Source: Parachlorella kessleri (lineage: Eukaryota; Chlorophyta; Trebouxiophyceae; Chlorellales; Chlorellaceae). From it: a DNA stretch of 22,737 nucleotides. The notes under the pieces are model-generated. The model saw only the letters and a program-made list of their open reading frames with translations. It was not told the DNA's origin and ran no database searches. Location: the NCBI GenBank assembly GCA_001598975.1, contig BBXU01000934.1:1-22737 (forward strand), in the 5' to 3' direction. Positions within the stretch are counted from its first letter, which is position 1. The number at the start of each line of letters is the position of its first letter. The translations under genes and the position numbers were made by a program. This document shows positions 1 to 10,853 of this stretch, in pieces.

Positions 1-288
1 GGGGACGGGGACGGGGACGTTCCTTGCATGATTGTTGGGGAGAGAAGCCGAGCCGGCTGCTTAGGGAACAGCAGCCTGCTGCGTCTGCAGAACGAGATTA
101 CTGCCAGAAGTGAAGGGTAGCGCCCGCCAGCACGCAGCCTCCGGCGGCGTGCCACCAAACGCTGGCCTCAAGTAACAATATCCCCGCCCCACCTGACCGC
201 CCATAAGTAAGGCAGTAGTAGATTACACGGGCCCTATCCGTCCGGGCCCTCTTGATTCAGAGCTGCACCGTGCCTGCCCTGCCTGCAG
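1..288. other. Upstream non-coding stretch (intron of SEC3)
   Basis: No exon could be supported here. The stretch opens with three GGGGAC units and ends in a TGCCTGCAG acceptor at 280-288 that starts the first recognisable SEC3 exon. The missing N-terminal part of SEC3 must therefore lie upstream of the window, or in a small exon I cannot identify. Confidence 0.5.
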
Positions 289-3200
289 CGTGGCTTCACC
301 ACTGGCGGAGAGACGCGGCTGGCCTACGAGGTGCGCAATGCAGCTGTGCGCCTGGAGGTCCTGGGCACCATCTACACCTTCTGCAGGTGGGGTATAGGGT
401 TGGGGGTTTGGGGTCCACCAAATGTACAGCGTTTAGGGCTTGGGGCTGGAGGTCCTGGGCACCATCTACACCTCCTGCAGGCGCACGCTGTCGAGCTGTC
501 TCATCTGTGTGTCTCCATGTGCGTTCGGTTCCTGTCTGTAGGCCCTGCCTGTCTGGACGCGTTCCAAAGGCCCCTGACTGTGCACGGTGGAGTTGGCATG
601 CTTAAAGTCCTGGCAGGAATGTGTTGGTCTGTACCTGGCTGCAGGAAGCCTGGCCATTAGTAGTTTCGGGTGGGAGGGGTTTTACTACTCTGGCACACAG
701 ACTGAAACACCAGAGTGTCTGGTGCTGCAGGACTCATGAGAAGCGCGCCCCCTTTCTGGTGGGCATCGAGCTGTCCGAGCTAGAGGCAGCCGCTGTGCTG
801 TATGGCAAGTACCTGTCAGCCGAAGGTGTGTGACAGCACAGCAGGCGCAGGTTACTCAGCGTCACCCAGCGCGTGCTACTCACGGGAGATTACTTTTTTG
901 GGAGGCTGGATAGAGCATTTCCAGCCGCATTGCAGTACCCTCCTGACAGCACTTGCTTGGGTAGGCATCCACCTCATCTGGTTCGGCTCGCATTACCCAC
1001 CCTCGCATTACCCACCCATCCACTCGCACCAGAACTCCACTTACCCACTCACCCGCGGCTACTGAGCTGCCGTACGATCCACCATCATCAATTGACTAAC
1101 CAACCAATCAATCTACCAACCAGCCAACCACCCTGTTTGCCCCCTGCAGACGACCGTCCGGGCGCCCCTGGCCGCGCCGCCAGCCAGCCCCTCTCACCAA
1201 CCCTCCACACCACGCCCTCAGGGGGTCTGGCGCTGGCGGGCGCGGGCGCCGACGGCGCCTCCAACTCCCTGTGGGCCCAGCGGGAGGACCGCCAGCTGGC
1301 GAGCCTGCTGGAGGTGGTGTCTGTGGGGACGGGCAGCGTCGAGGAGCTGCAGGAGAGGCTCACCGCTGAGCTGGCGGCGCTGGAGGTGAGGTGGCGGATG
1401 ACTCATGAGGGTGACTCACCTTGGTGCATGGTAGGCGGTTGCAGCGACTCGGGAGGCTCACTGCTGAGCTGGCGGCGCTGGAGGTGGGTGGCGGAGGATG
1501 GCTCATGAGGGTGACTCACCTTGGTGCATGGTAGGCGGTTGCAGAGACTCGGCAGGCTCACTGCTGAGCTGGCGGCGCTGGAGGTGGGTGGGTGGGTGGC
1601 GGACGGTGCCTCGGTTGTTTGTTGTTTTGTAATGGGTTGGAGAGGCTGGGCAAGGTGAGCCGCTGGTGGGCTTGCTCCCATCAGAGCGCTTTGGTGCTGT
1701 TTGGAGTTTTTGGCGAGTCTCTGTGAGTCTTGTAGCTGCAGTAGGGTAACGAAATTGGCTTTGGGGAGCAGGGAGTGATGCCAGGTTTTGTTGGTGTGAT
1801 TCCCATGGCGGAGGTGTCAGCAGCTGCTTGGCATCGCTCCACTTAGGCCTTGATCATATCGGGCAGTGCTAAGCAACTTGAAAATCTGCAGGGTGACGGC
1901 TTGGTGGGACCCTTCGCTGTCGCTTCACGGTGGCGTGGCGTCACCTGTCAAAATCACCCACCAGGGGCTCAACTGCACAGGCAGCAAGCGTGGCTGATGA
2001 TGATTCAGTGAAGGTGAACATTATGAGGAGCTCGTCTACTCTGCTTTGAACACCCCCCCCCCCCCCCCCCTCCCCCGGGCAGGATGCCAGCGTGCACGAG
2101 ATCCTGGAGAATGGGGACATGGTGGACCGTGTGCTGGGCACGCTGAGCTCCACGCTGGGCCTGCTGGATGACCTGGAGGAGAACCTCAACATCTTCGACA
2201 CCAAGCTCAGGCACATGCGGGAGGACATCTCAGGTCCGGCGGCCCTCTGGGCTTTGGGACTTGCCTACAAGTGGGACAGGGATGTAATCATGTAATTTGG
2301 TATAAGAGCCTGGGGAGAGTGTGTGGACAGGCAACTGTTGGTGGTGTTGCCATTGCTGTAGTGGGGTCATGGTGACTACTGGTGTGTGATGGGTGACTGG
2401 TTGGTTAGGGGTTTGCGCATGGGGTCGGCAAGCGGGTGGCTCCCTTTGTTTCCACCTCCTCCCTGGCCCAGGCAATTCATACGTGTTGCCGCTTAGAGAG
2501 TGGCTGATGAGCCAGCCAAACATAAGGTGGGGGAGGGCGCGGGGGGGGGGGTAGGGGGGAGGCTGACCCGAGCTGAGCAGGGGCCTTCATTGTCCTTAGG
2601 AGGTTGCTGGATGACTGCCGACAGCCCTTCAGGCCGAACGCTGCGACCGTTCCTCGGACTGGCTTGCCTTGTGGCCCCCTCTTGCGCCCCTCCCTGTGCC
2701 CTGTGGCCTTGCCTTGTGCCCCGACCCGATGTTGGGCCCTGCCACCGCCCGCCCATCTGTCTGATAAGCCCGTGCCTAGGACATGAGTACAACAACCTTG
2801 TGGGGAGGCTTGGGCTGGGGCCCGGTGGAGTACTCGTAGACAGCACACCACATCACAGCTCCCCGCACCCAGCCAAGTGTGCTGCTCCGGCTGGCCCTTA
2901 CCGTCTCATTTCGGTTATGTTCATAACCCCCAGCTATGGTCATTCCCTGGCCTGGCCTGGTGGGTGTGTGCAGCCATCAAGGACCGCTTATTTTGATAGC
3001 CCCCATTTTTGAACATTCCGTGGGAGCCTTGGATGTGCAGCCATCGAGGACCGCAACAACCGGCTGGAGCTGCACTCTCGCAACAACCAGCGGCTGCTGG
3101 ACACCCTGGAGGGCCTGGTGGGCTGCCTCAGCCTGAGTGAGCGCACGGAGGAGGTGCTGCGCTACACCGCCTTCAACACCAAGACGTGAGTGGGTGGGGG

Positions 3201-6200
3201 AGATATGAGCGGGAGATATGAGAGAAGAAAGGGTGTGAGAGAAGAAGTGAGTGAGCGGGGGGAGGCACGATCGTTGGCCTGGGCCTGGGTGGGTGGCAGT
3301 GTGTGTGAAACAGGGGCCTCCCTGCAGGGCCGCTGCAATTGGGTGAGCACAGGGGGGGGGGCTTGCACCGCAGACCACATCTCTTTCCTGAAGCATGAGT
3401 GTGAACTGCTCTAGGAGGGGGGGAGGTCCCCATTTGTTGCGTCTTGCTGTGCGTGGTGAAGGGGAGTGCACTGGCTGTTGCCCGGCAGCAACAGACTGCA
3501 CACACAGCCTCCCCACTTAAAGGGTGCATACTGTATAATTGGAGGACTTGGAAGCGCTCCCCTTCCCTCACTGGGGAGCTGCGTTGGACAGGACTGTAAA
3601 CCAAGATATGTTAAGGCGCTTGCCTCCTGCTCTTGCTCTCAAGCCGTGCCAAGGGTTGCACCTGCGTGCTTGCTTGCCGCAGCCTGGGGGCCATTGTGGA
3701 GTCGGCCTGGGACCTGCAGCGCTCCCTCAAAGCGCTCTCAGCAGCGGGGGCCCTCCCTGCTGCCGCCGCTGCCGCTGCCGCGCCCGGAGCAGGCGGGGAG
3801 AAGGAGCAGGCTGCTGCCTGCCGGGTGCCGCCAGGGCTCCAGGACATGAAGGGTGGGTGGCTGCCCTGCTTGGGGCCTGTGTCTGTTAGTCCTGGTAGGT
3901 TGCATGGCGAGTTGCCGGTGCAGCCTCAAATTGTTCCGCATGTTTTCGTGGGCTGCGTGTTTTCAGTGCAGCCTCGGTGATTGGGCACGGTTGCTGCAAC
4001 TGCATTCTGTGCGAGCTGGAGATCTCTTTCGTGGGAGTCTGAAGTTCATGGTCGTGCCATGGTTGACGCTCAACCCCACACATGAGGCTGTTTGTCAAGA
4101 GTTGGCACCGCTCGACCCACATGTCCCCTTGCCTTCCTCCTTGAGCTCTTTCCACCCAAGCTTTGCCACTCCCGCCACACTGACTGCGCAAGCACTTGGC
4201 CTTGGCGGGTTCCCCCTGCAGCCGTGGTGGCCCAGCGGCAGAGGCTGCATGAGGTGATGCGCGTGTTCCTGAACAAAGCCACCACCTTCTTGTCCGACGA
4301 GCTCACCCACATCGCCGACAACGCCCTCTCCAAGGTGTCGCTTCAGCAAGGTGAGTTAATGCTTTAATGGTGGCCTGGGCGCATGCAGGGCACCATAGCA
4401 TGCCTGTAGGGGGTTCCTTTTGGGAAGCTGTTTCGATAGAGGTGGTCGCGGCGGCCACACTTGGCGTGCCATCCACCGCTGCACCTGCATCCTTTTCCAC
4501 ATACTGACACCTTGGAGCGGCCACTCACCATGCTCCCACCCCTGCGGTGCTGCCTAGGGCAACTGCAGTGCCCTCCTTAGAGGTAGAGGGCTTCCCTTCT
4601 TTTCGTTCTTCCCCTCCCTCCATCCCTTTCTCCGGCTAGGCTCCCGCCGATGCCTTGGCAGATATGTGCAACTGGATTAAGCGTAACTCTCCAGCAGAAT
4701 CCGCGCTGTTGCAGTTCCTCACTTGTGTTGTACTGACGTCCTTCTAACCCCCCCCCCCCCCCCCTCCCCCAGGTGTTGCACGCTTGAGGACCCCCGACCA
4801 CAGCAGCATCCGACGGCGTGCTGCTGAGCTGGCGCCGCTGCTGGAGGTCATCCGCGTCATGCGCCCCGCCGCCACCGGCCCCTTGAGGGACTGCTACTGC
4901 GAGGTGCGCTGGCAGCTGGTCTTGCCCGCCTGGCGGCCTGGCGTTGCTCTAGTTCCAAAGCATGGGCACCGCCTGACATTCCTTCCCGACAGGCAATCTC
5001 TGTGGGTGCGCTTGCTGGCTGGCTGCCAAAGTCCTTCATTGTTGGTCGTTGCTGCGGCATGTTGTTGTGTGGCCACGTTGGTGTTGGAGGTCCACTTAGG
5101 CGACTGGACTGCCGGGGCTGCTCTGGGGATAATGAGGAGCACAGGCCTGTTGGGGTTGTATGTGGAGTGCCTGGCTGACTACCAACACCGCTGCGGCCTG
5201 CAGCGCAAGCTGAGGTGCAATGCGATCTCACAACCGTCCCGCCCCCTGGGCGCCCTGCATGTGGGGCACTTTTGCCCACATGGCGTGGATTGCAGGCTGT
5301 TGTACACAAGGCCATGCTGTGTGAGCCTTGCGTGCCAGCGTCGCATACAATGCCCGGGAGTATCTGAATCCTGAGACTGCCTCTCATGGCCTGCCATGTG
5401 GCCTGTGCAGGCCCTCAACAGCCTGCTGTGCAAGGAGGTCCACGTGGGGGTGGCCGAGCTGCGCCGGGGGCTGGCGGCCGGCGAGGGCGGCGGGGGCCGC
5501 GGCCCCGACGCGGATCTACTGATGCAGAAGGCTGACTCCGCGGCGTGAGTCACGAGTCGTTGTCAGGGAGGGTGGGATGTGCGTCGGTTGGCGGTCATGG
5601 TGCATGGCAGTGCGTCAAGCTAGAGGGTAGACTCACTCACCTCTGTACACACCCTGGCCCCTGCCCTGGGAAGCCCCTGCGGTTGGAGCACCATCACCAC
5701 TCGCGCGCCCTCGCCCGTTCCCCTCTCCCTCCCTGTGAGGCACGGTGCAGCACTTTTCTCTAGATAGAGTGGGAGGGAGGCTGCTGTACGCTGCCGTGGT
5801 GTTGAGCATGGGCAGCATCCGACGCTGTAGGCCTACAGGGTTTGGCGTGGCCGCCAGCTGGCGCCATTAAGCAAGCCAACCCCGCTCGTCCCTGCCCTAC
5901 CTCTTTGCTCCTGTGTGCAGGGCCTTTGAGCGCGTGAGCAGCATGCCCAGCGCGCTGCGGTCGCACTCCCGCACGCCTTCCATGTCCCCTGCTGTTGGCG
6001 GGGCGGCCAGGGATGGCGGCCCCGTGCATGAAGCCTACGAGTGAGTGTGCTGCACCCCTGCCCTCTCACTTGGCACAGACTGAGCTAGCTACTTGAGGCA
6101 TGCATGTGCTCATTCTGAGTGTCTTTGTTTCTGGGCCCCAGTCCCTGCTTGCGTGCATGCTGGCCACATTGACGTAGAAGCCGCCGCTGCGTGCATGTGT

Positions 6201-9200
6201 TATGCTGACTGACTGACAGCCGTGCCTCTGCCCTCACGATCCCTGCCCTCACCGCTCTCACCTACCTTGTGCAGGAGCCTGCTCAGCACCTTTTTGCCGC
6301 TGCTGGCGGAGGAGGCCCAGCAGTGCATCGCCCTCCTGTTCCCGCGCACGGTGCGGGTGGACGACGGCGCCGGCGCCGGCATGGGCCGCGCCAAGTCCGT
6401 GCGCTTTGCCCAGGACGGCAGGTGAGGGCCAGTGGTGCGCCAGGTCAGCACGGCGTCAACGCAAGGGTGGCTTGGCGTGGCACAACCATGGCTGAGCCTC
6501 CTGTTTTGAAAGGCAGGGACTGTGTTTGCGGTATTGCCAGCGGTGAGGGACCCCGTGGCGGCTGGCGGCAGGACACATGCGCATGGCCCGGCCCCCCACA
6601 TGACCGGCGCGGGGCCGCTGCTCCCGCAGGGCTGCTGCTGTGGCTGCTGAGGGGAGCGGGGTGCCGGCGGCCCCCCAGGAGATGCCTCTGGACACCTCCA
6701 GCCCCGAGGTCCAGGCCTCGCTGGCAGCGCTGCTACAAGGGGTGGAGGCAGAGGTTCTCCCCCTGGTGAGAGGGTCTGGGTGTGCCGGGGCCATGCTACT
6801 CGTACCGCCTGCCCCAGGAGAGGGGTCGGTAGGGGTGCATGCACGCCAGCAGGATGGAGGGTGATATATAACACCGAGCAGTGGGTGCAGCAGCTTTTTC
6901 CTTCGCCACGCATCGGTCATTTCGAACTTTCACCACAGCCCATCCCCGCCCCCCCCTCCTACCCCCGCACAAACCCCCCACACACACATTTGAACGCGCA
7001 CGCACTCTAAGTCCCTCCACCACTCCCTATCACCACACGCAGGTTGACTCCAGCAAGCCCCAGGAGAGGGCGCTGCTGGCGCTGCCCATGCTGGGTGTGA
7101 CCCTGGAGTGGCGCCGGCGCCTTGCCACCCGCCCCGCCTGCGCCCCCCTGCTGGCCATGCTGGCCCGGTTTGAAGGGCGCCTGCGGGCTCAGCTGGCGGC
7201 GTATGCTGACGAGCGCGTGGGCACCATTCAGCGGTGAGCGAGTAGTGCATTACATCATATGGGTGCAGGGTAGGCAGGGTGTACTCGATATGTGATGCAT
7301 GGAACCAGTGTTGGCAATGTGAACAAAATTGTAAGTAGGGAACATGCTTGTCCCGGCTTCCTTTGGGAGGGGTTGCTTGCCGCTGCATGTGTGCGGTGAG
7401 CGGGCAAACCACCACACATCCTTGTGGCGTGCTACACCTGCAACCTTGAGTGTTGGATGTAGGCGGTCGCCTGCACAACTGTTAAGGGTGGCAAAGCCGG
7501 CTTGAGCTTGCTGGTCAATTGTGTGTCTCACCCCCCCCCCCCCTCCTCCACACACGCCCTCCGCCTCCCCTCCCCCGCCCCGCCCAACTCCAGTCGCCCC
7601 TTGGTCGTTGACACCCAATCCCTGTCTCAGGTACGATGCCCGTGGCTCCATGGCCGGAAGCTCCGTCAAGTCGGTCCACGTGTTCCGTTTCATCGTCAAC
7701 TTTGAGAAGGTGGCGGCCCAGATGGAGGATCTGCTGCTGCGCTGGCGGGGATCAGATCCCTCCTTCACCACCCCGCCGGCCGCCCCCGCCCTGGCCCCTG
7801 CTGCCGCTGTCCCTTCGCCCTTCTCTTCCGCTGTCGGCAGCGGCGGCGGTCGCGGCCCGGGGCTGCCTCCACGGCCCCCCTCCTCTGGTGCTTCCCGCCT
7901 GGGGGCGGCTCCCCTGGGATCCGGAGCCGGCACCGCACAGAATCCGATGCTGATGCCCTCCCTCTTCGAGGCCATGACCAACAAGCGCTTCACCACCGAG
8001 GAGTCGGGCTCCGCGGCGGCTAGCGCCACTGAGGGCACAGAGATCAGCTTCATGGACACAGAGGGGGAGGAGGGGGACGGGGTGAGTAATGGCGATGGCT
8101 CGGCCTCTGGAGGAGGCGGCAGCAGCCGGCAAACCGTGCAGAGCAGCAGCGATGGCAGCAGCAGGGGGGGAACCCCCCATGCGCCGCAAGCCACCGGGGC
8201 AGTAGGGGCATCCCCTGCCACGCCTGGCTTGGGGGCAGGAGGGGGTGTAAGCGTCGCTGGCACGCCAGCGGCAGGGCAGCAGCAGCAGCTGCCAGGTGGC
8301 GAGCAGCCTCAGGAGAGCATTGGCAGCGTGCTCAGGTGCGCCAGGTGTCCTGTCGTGCTTTGCCCGCTTTGATCACGTGCGCCCCTGGCATGCTGCCCCT
8401 GCGGGGCCTTGAGGAGGACAGCTTCACAAACTAGGGCAGCACCTCAAGCTAGGTCAAGCTTTCCTTCCCTGGGGAAGGCCAAGCTCCGTGCATTAGTATG
8501 GCAGCTGCCTGGTGCTGCCAAGCCCACTGACACCTTAGTGGACTATTCTAATGTGTTTCACTTGTGGCACACCCCAGAGCTTCTCCTCGTCAGATAGGTG
8601 AGAAAGAAAATACAGCGAGCATTACAAACGGGCAAGTGCCCGCTGCGCTGCAGGGGGGGACATAACACATTGTACAATGACTACAGAGAGTGGAACCACG
8701 CTATGCTATGCTATGCTATGCAGGGAGCTGGCAGATTCGCTCCACGACCGCATCCTCAAGGCCATGCTGGCGGCCGTGGAGGCGGCGGCCGACAGCGACG
8801 CAAAGCACGGCCAGCGCCTGCGCCTGGAGAACTACTACTTCCTGCTGCACAGCCTGCAGGCGGGTCACACAACAACGACAACTTGTTACAGCATGTAGGC
8901 CTGGCCCCTACACACACACAACTACCCATGCACCAAGCGCCCACACGCACAACGCTTGATCCTCGTACCCTCACCCGCAACTCCGGGCGCAAGCACATGC
9001 CTGGCTAATGAATGACTAATGCATGGCTGCAGTCCCTGCCCACCCAGCGCGTGCCGCTGCTGGGCCGGTACCTGCAGCAGGTGGGGGTGCTGACGGAGGC
9101 GGCCATGCGCGCCTACATCGAGCAGCAAGTGGACTACTTCAAGTTCACACGCATATTGGAGTTGTCGAGGGTGAGTCATGAAACTGCCAAATATTATGGG

Positions 9201-10853
9201 GGGGCTCTGTTAGTCTCGGTCGCTCATGCGGGCACCCTTGACCTGTCGAGGCGACTCGCTCCCCAGATGGAGGGCAAGGGGGTTGAGAATCATGGGAAAG
9301 TAGGGAAGTGGCACTGGCACTAGCGCATGGGAGTAGAGTCGCCCTCATCGTTTCAGCCGCAGCCGCGGTGCACAATGGGAGGGTCCCATCCAGCGATGAC
9401 TGAGAGGAAGGGCAGATGCCTGAGCACGAGCAGGTGCCTTTCAAATGGGATGCTTGGCATGACCCTTGCTCTTGCGGAAGCTGGATGGGCTACTTGCTTC
9501 TTCTGACCAGGGTGGACTATGAAAACACCGAATTGTTTGGTAGTCTGCCCCCCCCCCCCTGTTCTACAGAAGCTGGATGAGCTGATGGAGAGTGTTGGGC
9601 CGGAGGAGGTGCCCTTCCAGCTCAACTACCAGCCACAAGACGTCAAGCAGCTGCTCAGGTGGGTGGGGTAGGTACCCAGTCTGGTCTAGTCAGCCAGCCA
9701 GCCAGCCATGCGTACCCCTACAGCCAAGCACGAGCGTCGGAGCCAGGCAGCCAGCAGGCTGGCTGCATGCAGGTGGGCTCTCATGGCAGGTGGGCAGCAG
9801 CAGCTGCGCTGGCTCCGCCGAGGGTCGTAACGATTGGGGTGCACATGGAGTATTGTGCGGGGTGCCGTGCAGCTGTGCAGATGGCAGCGTGCGGTACCGC
9901 AGGCGCCTGTCTCGGTCTGGTGAAGGAAAGGCCTTCTGGCCCCGCCCCCCCACTTGCCCCTACGTGTGCCAGCCCCAGAGTGGCACCCTGCAAACGTGTC
10001 CCTACCCCACTCCCAAACACATGGGCTAGCTGACGCCGTGCCTGGAAAGTCCCCATGCTAGCAAGCACTCCAGGTGTGACCCATGTGCGGCTCTGAGCAC
10101 TGAAGCGCTGCTGCTGCTGCCGCAGCTCCACCATGGCTGGCGTGGACAAGAAGCTGGTCCAGGTGCACGCGCGCATAGAGAAGCACATGCGCGGCAGCAG
10201 CCCCTACCTCATAGGCGTCGTCTGGGGCAAGTGAGTTGAGCCAGCGTGTACCCTACCCAGCACTGCTGAGGGGCGGCGCAGAGGCTAGCTGAAGGGCGCA
10301 GCTGAAACCGTGCAGCTGATACCGGCGGCCGGCGTGCCACAGTACGGTGTGCTGTGCTAGGGGATGCCTGAGTGAGTAGTTGGCGGGGGGCTAGCAGATG
10401 CCATGGGAGGTGTGAGCAGGGTGAGACGAGCGTGTTGTTCAGTCGGGAGCTTACAGATTGTGACAAGGTTCGGTCGGATAACGAAACAGCAATGTATCTT
10501 GCATATGTCTTTTCCCCTTGGGATTATCCACACCTCTGGCAGCGGCTGTTGTGCCAACTGGGGACGCCCACAGACTGACTCAGGGACGCGGCGGGTGGGG
10601 GGGCACTAGCCTGACTTGGCTGGCACACAGGCAACATTTTTACCGGCGGACAGCTCTGGCCACTCGTATGTCTGTTGTTGCAGATGCCTGAGATACCTTG
10701 TCCTTGGCAACGTGCAGGTTGGAAGGCATCTGCCTGCAGCGCTGGGCGCGCATGCAGGACCAGCTCAAGCTGTGCTACCCAGGCATCACGCTGCACCCTC
10801 CCTTGGCCCAGCTGAAGCAAATCTTCCAGGCAGCAGCCAGGGCCGGCGGCTGA
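289..10853 (+). CDS. SEC3: Exocyst complex component SEC3 (5' partial, 19 exons)
   Basis: SEC3 is an exocyst subunit that tethers secretory vesicles to the plasma membrane; its N-terminal PH-like fold binds phosphoinositides in known family members. Exons by frame and splice sites: 289-386, 731-825, 1150-1385, 2083-2233, 3041-3185, 3683-3852, 4222-4350, 4773-4903, 5411-5544, 5921-6040, 6275-6421, 6630-6765, 7043-7233, 7631-8335, 8724-8859, 9033-9170, 9570-9658, 10126-10230, 10718-10853. They give 3192 nt: 1063 codons plus TGA. Residues 1-64 are the end of the N-terminal domain (FLVGIELSELE matches the plant VGIDVVEM region). Residues about 120-225 are coiled coil (VHEILE, KLRHMREDI and IEDRNN are near-matches to plant SEC3A). 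The rest is the Sec3 C-terminal region (RTPDHSSIRRRA, VPFQLNYQ, TMAGVDKKL). There is an Ala-rich insert in exon 6 and a long Ser/Gly/Pro-rich insert in exon 14 that the plant protein lacks. Intron 15 is GC-AG. Family assignment is strong; individual joins are deduced. Confidence 0.93.
352..480 (+). repeat. Duplicated 3' edge of SEC3 exon 1
   Basis: The last 35 nt of exon 1 (352-386, starting CTGGAGGTCCTGGGC and ending CTGCAG) recur at 446-480 in the next intron with one mismatch, 94 bp downstream. The exon copy is followed by GT and the intron copy by GC. Entering the second copy from the nearest upstream AG (CAG at 427-429) puts a TAG in frame, so it is probably non-coding. Confidence 0.9.
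389..413 (+). other. G-quadruplex motif next to a 5' splice site
   Basis: Four G runs (389-392, 397-399, 402-406, 410-413) are separated by loops of 4, 2 and 3 nt, on the transcribed sense strand. They begin 3 nt inside the intron after exon 1. This fits the canonical G3+N1-7 pattern; folding in RNA is inferred. Confidence 0.6.
1355..1593 (+). repeat. 98-100 bp tandem array carrying the exon 3 / intron 3 junction
   Basis: Two full units and a partial third. Each unit holds GCTGAGCTGGCGGCGCTGGAG followed by GT, then a near-identical spacer ending in GGTTGCAG. The first copy ends the canonical exon 3 at 1385. The second and third copies (1445-1483 and 1545-1583) each lie between TTGCAG and GTGGGT, are 39 nt long, open and in phase. 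Each would encode RLGRLTAELAALE. Spacers between copies are 59 and 61 nt. Confidence 0.9.
2053..2076 (+). other. C18-T-C5 polypyrimidine tract at the exon 4 acceptor
   Basis: Eighteen C, one T and five C precede GGGCAG and exon 4 of SEC3. It is almost the same as the tract before exon 8 (17 C at 4748-4764, T, five C, then AG). A third C run of 12 (9548-9559) precedes the exon 17 acceptor. Confidence 0.85.
2967..3054 (+). repeat. Duplicated 5' edge of SEC3 exon 5
   Basis: A 21-nt block starting TGTGCAGCCATC, comprising the acceptor and the first 14 nt of exon 5 (3034-3054), also occurs at 2967-2987 in the preceding intron with one A/G difference, 67 bp upstream. Splicing to the upstream copy would reach an in-frame TGA within eight codons, so it looks like a decoy acceptor. 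Confidence 0.85.
8082..8141 (+). other. Possible exonic intron inside SEC3 exon 14
   Basis: A strong donor (GTGAGT at 8082) and a downstream CAG (8139-8141) bound a 60-nt, stop-free segment that is a multiple of three and phase 0. Removing it would shorten the Ser/Gly-rich insert by 20 residues without a frameshift. The acceptor has little pyrimidine tract, so this is only a candidate. Confidence 0.25.
8701..8723 (+). repeat. CTATG pentanucleotide repeat forming the exon 15 acceptor
   Basis: Four CTATG units in tandem (8701-8720) run directly into CAG, which is the 3' splice site of SEC3 exon 15. The normal pyrimidine tract is missing. Confidence 0.75.
8860..9032 (+). other. GC-AG intron of the SEC3 gene
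   Basis: The exon 15 frame (FLLHSLQ) ends CAG at 8859 and the next base pair is GC (GCGGGT). Reading on reaches a TAG at 8896-8898. The acceptor CTGCAG at 9027-9032 restores SLPTQRVP in phase 0. The nearby GT at 8864 would shift the frame. Confidence 0.75.

Noticed and set aside
3327..3341. 15-nt AG/GT-flanked block in SEC3 intron 5 that would keep frame as a microexon
   Set aside because: It is too short and unsupported by repeats or family sequence; such matches are expected by chance in GC-rich introns.
4904..5374. Open frame continuing from SEC3 exon 8 through intron 8
   Set aside because: The family sequence resumes at 5411 (ALNSLLCKEV). The continuation is Cys-rich and unrelated, so it is intron that happens to lack stops.
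6811..7070. 14-nt match between intron 12 (6811-6824) and exon 13 (7057-7070)
   Set aside because: It includes no splice site and lies 246 bp away; it could be chance, unlike the other echoes.
7250..8263. 337-residue open frame on the minus strand
   Set aside because: It is antisense to SEC3 exons 13-14 and follows from their GC-rich codon pattern. It is Pro/Ala-rich with no family motif.
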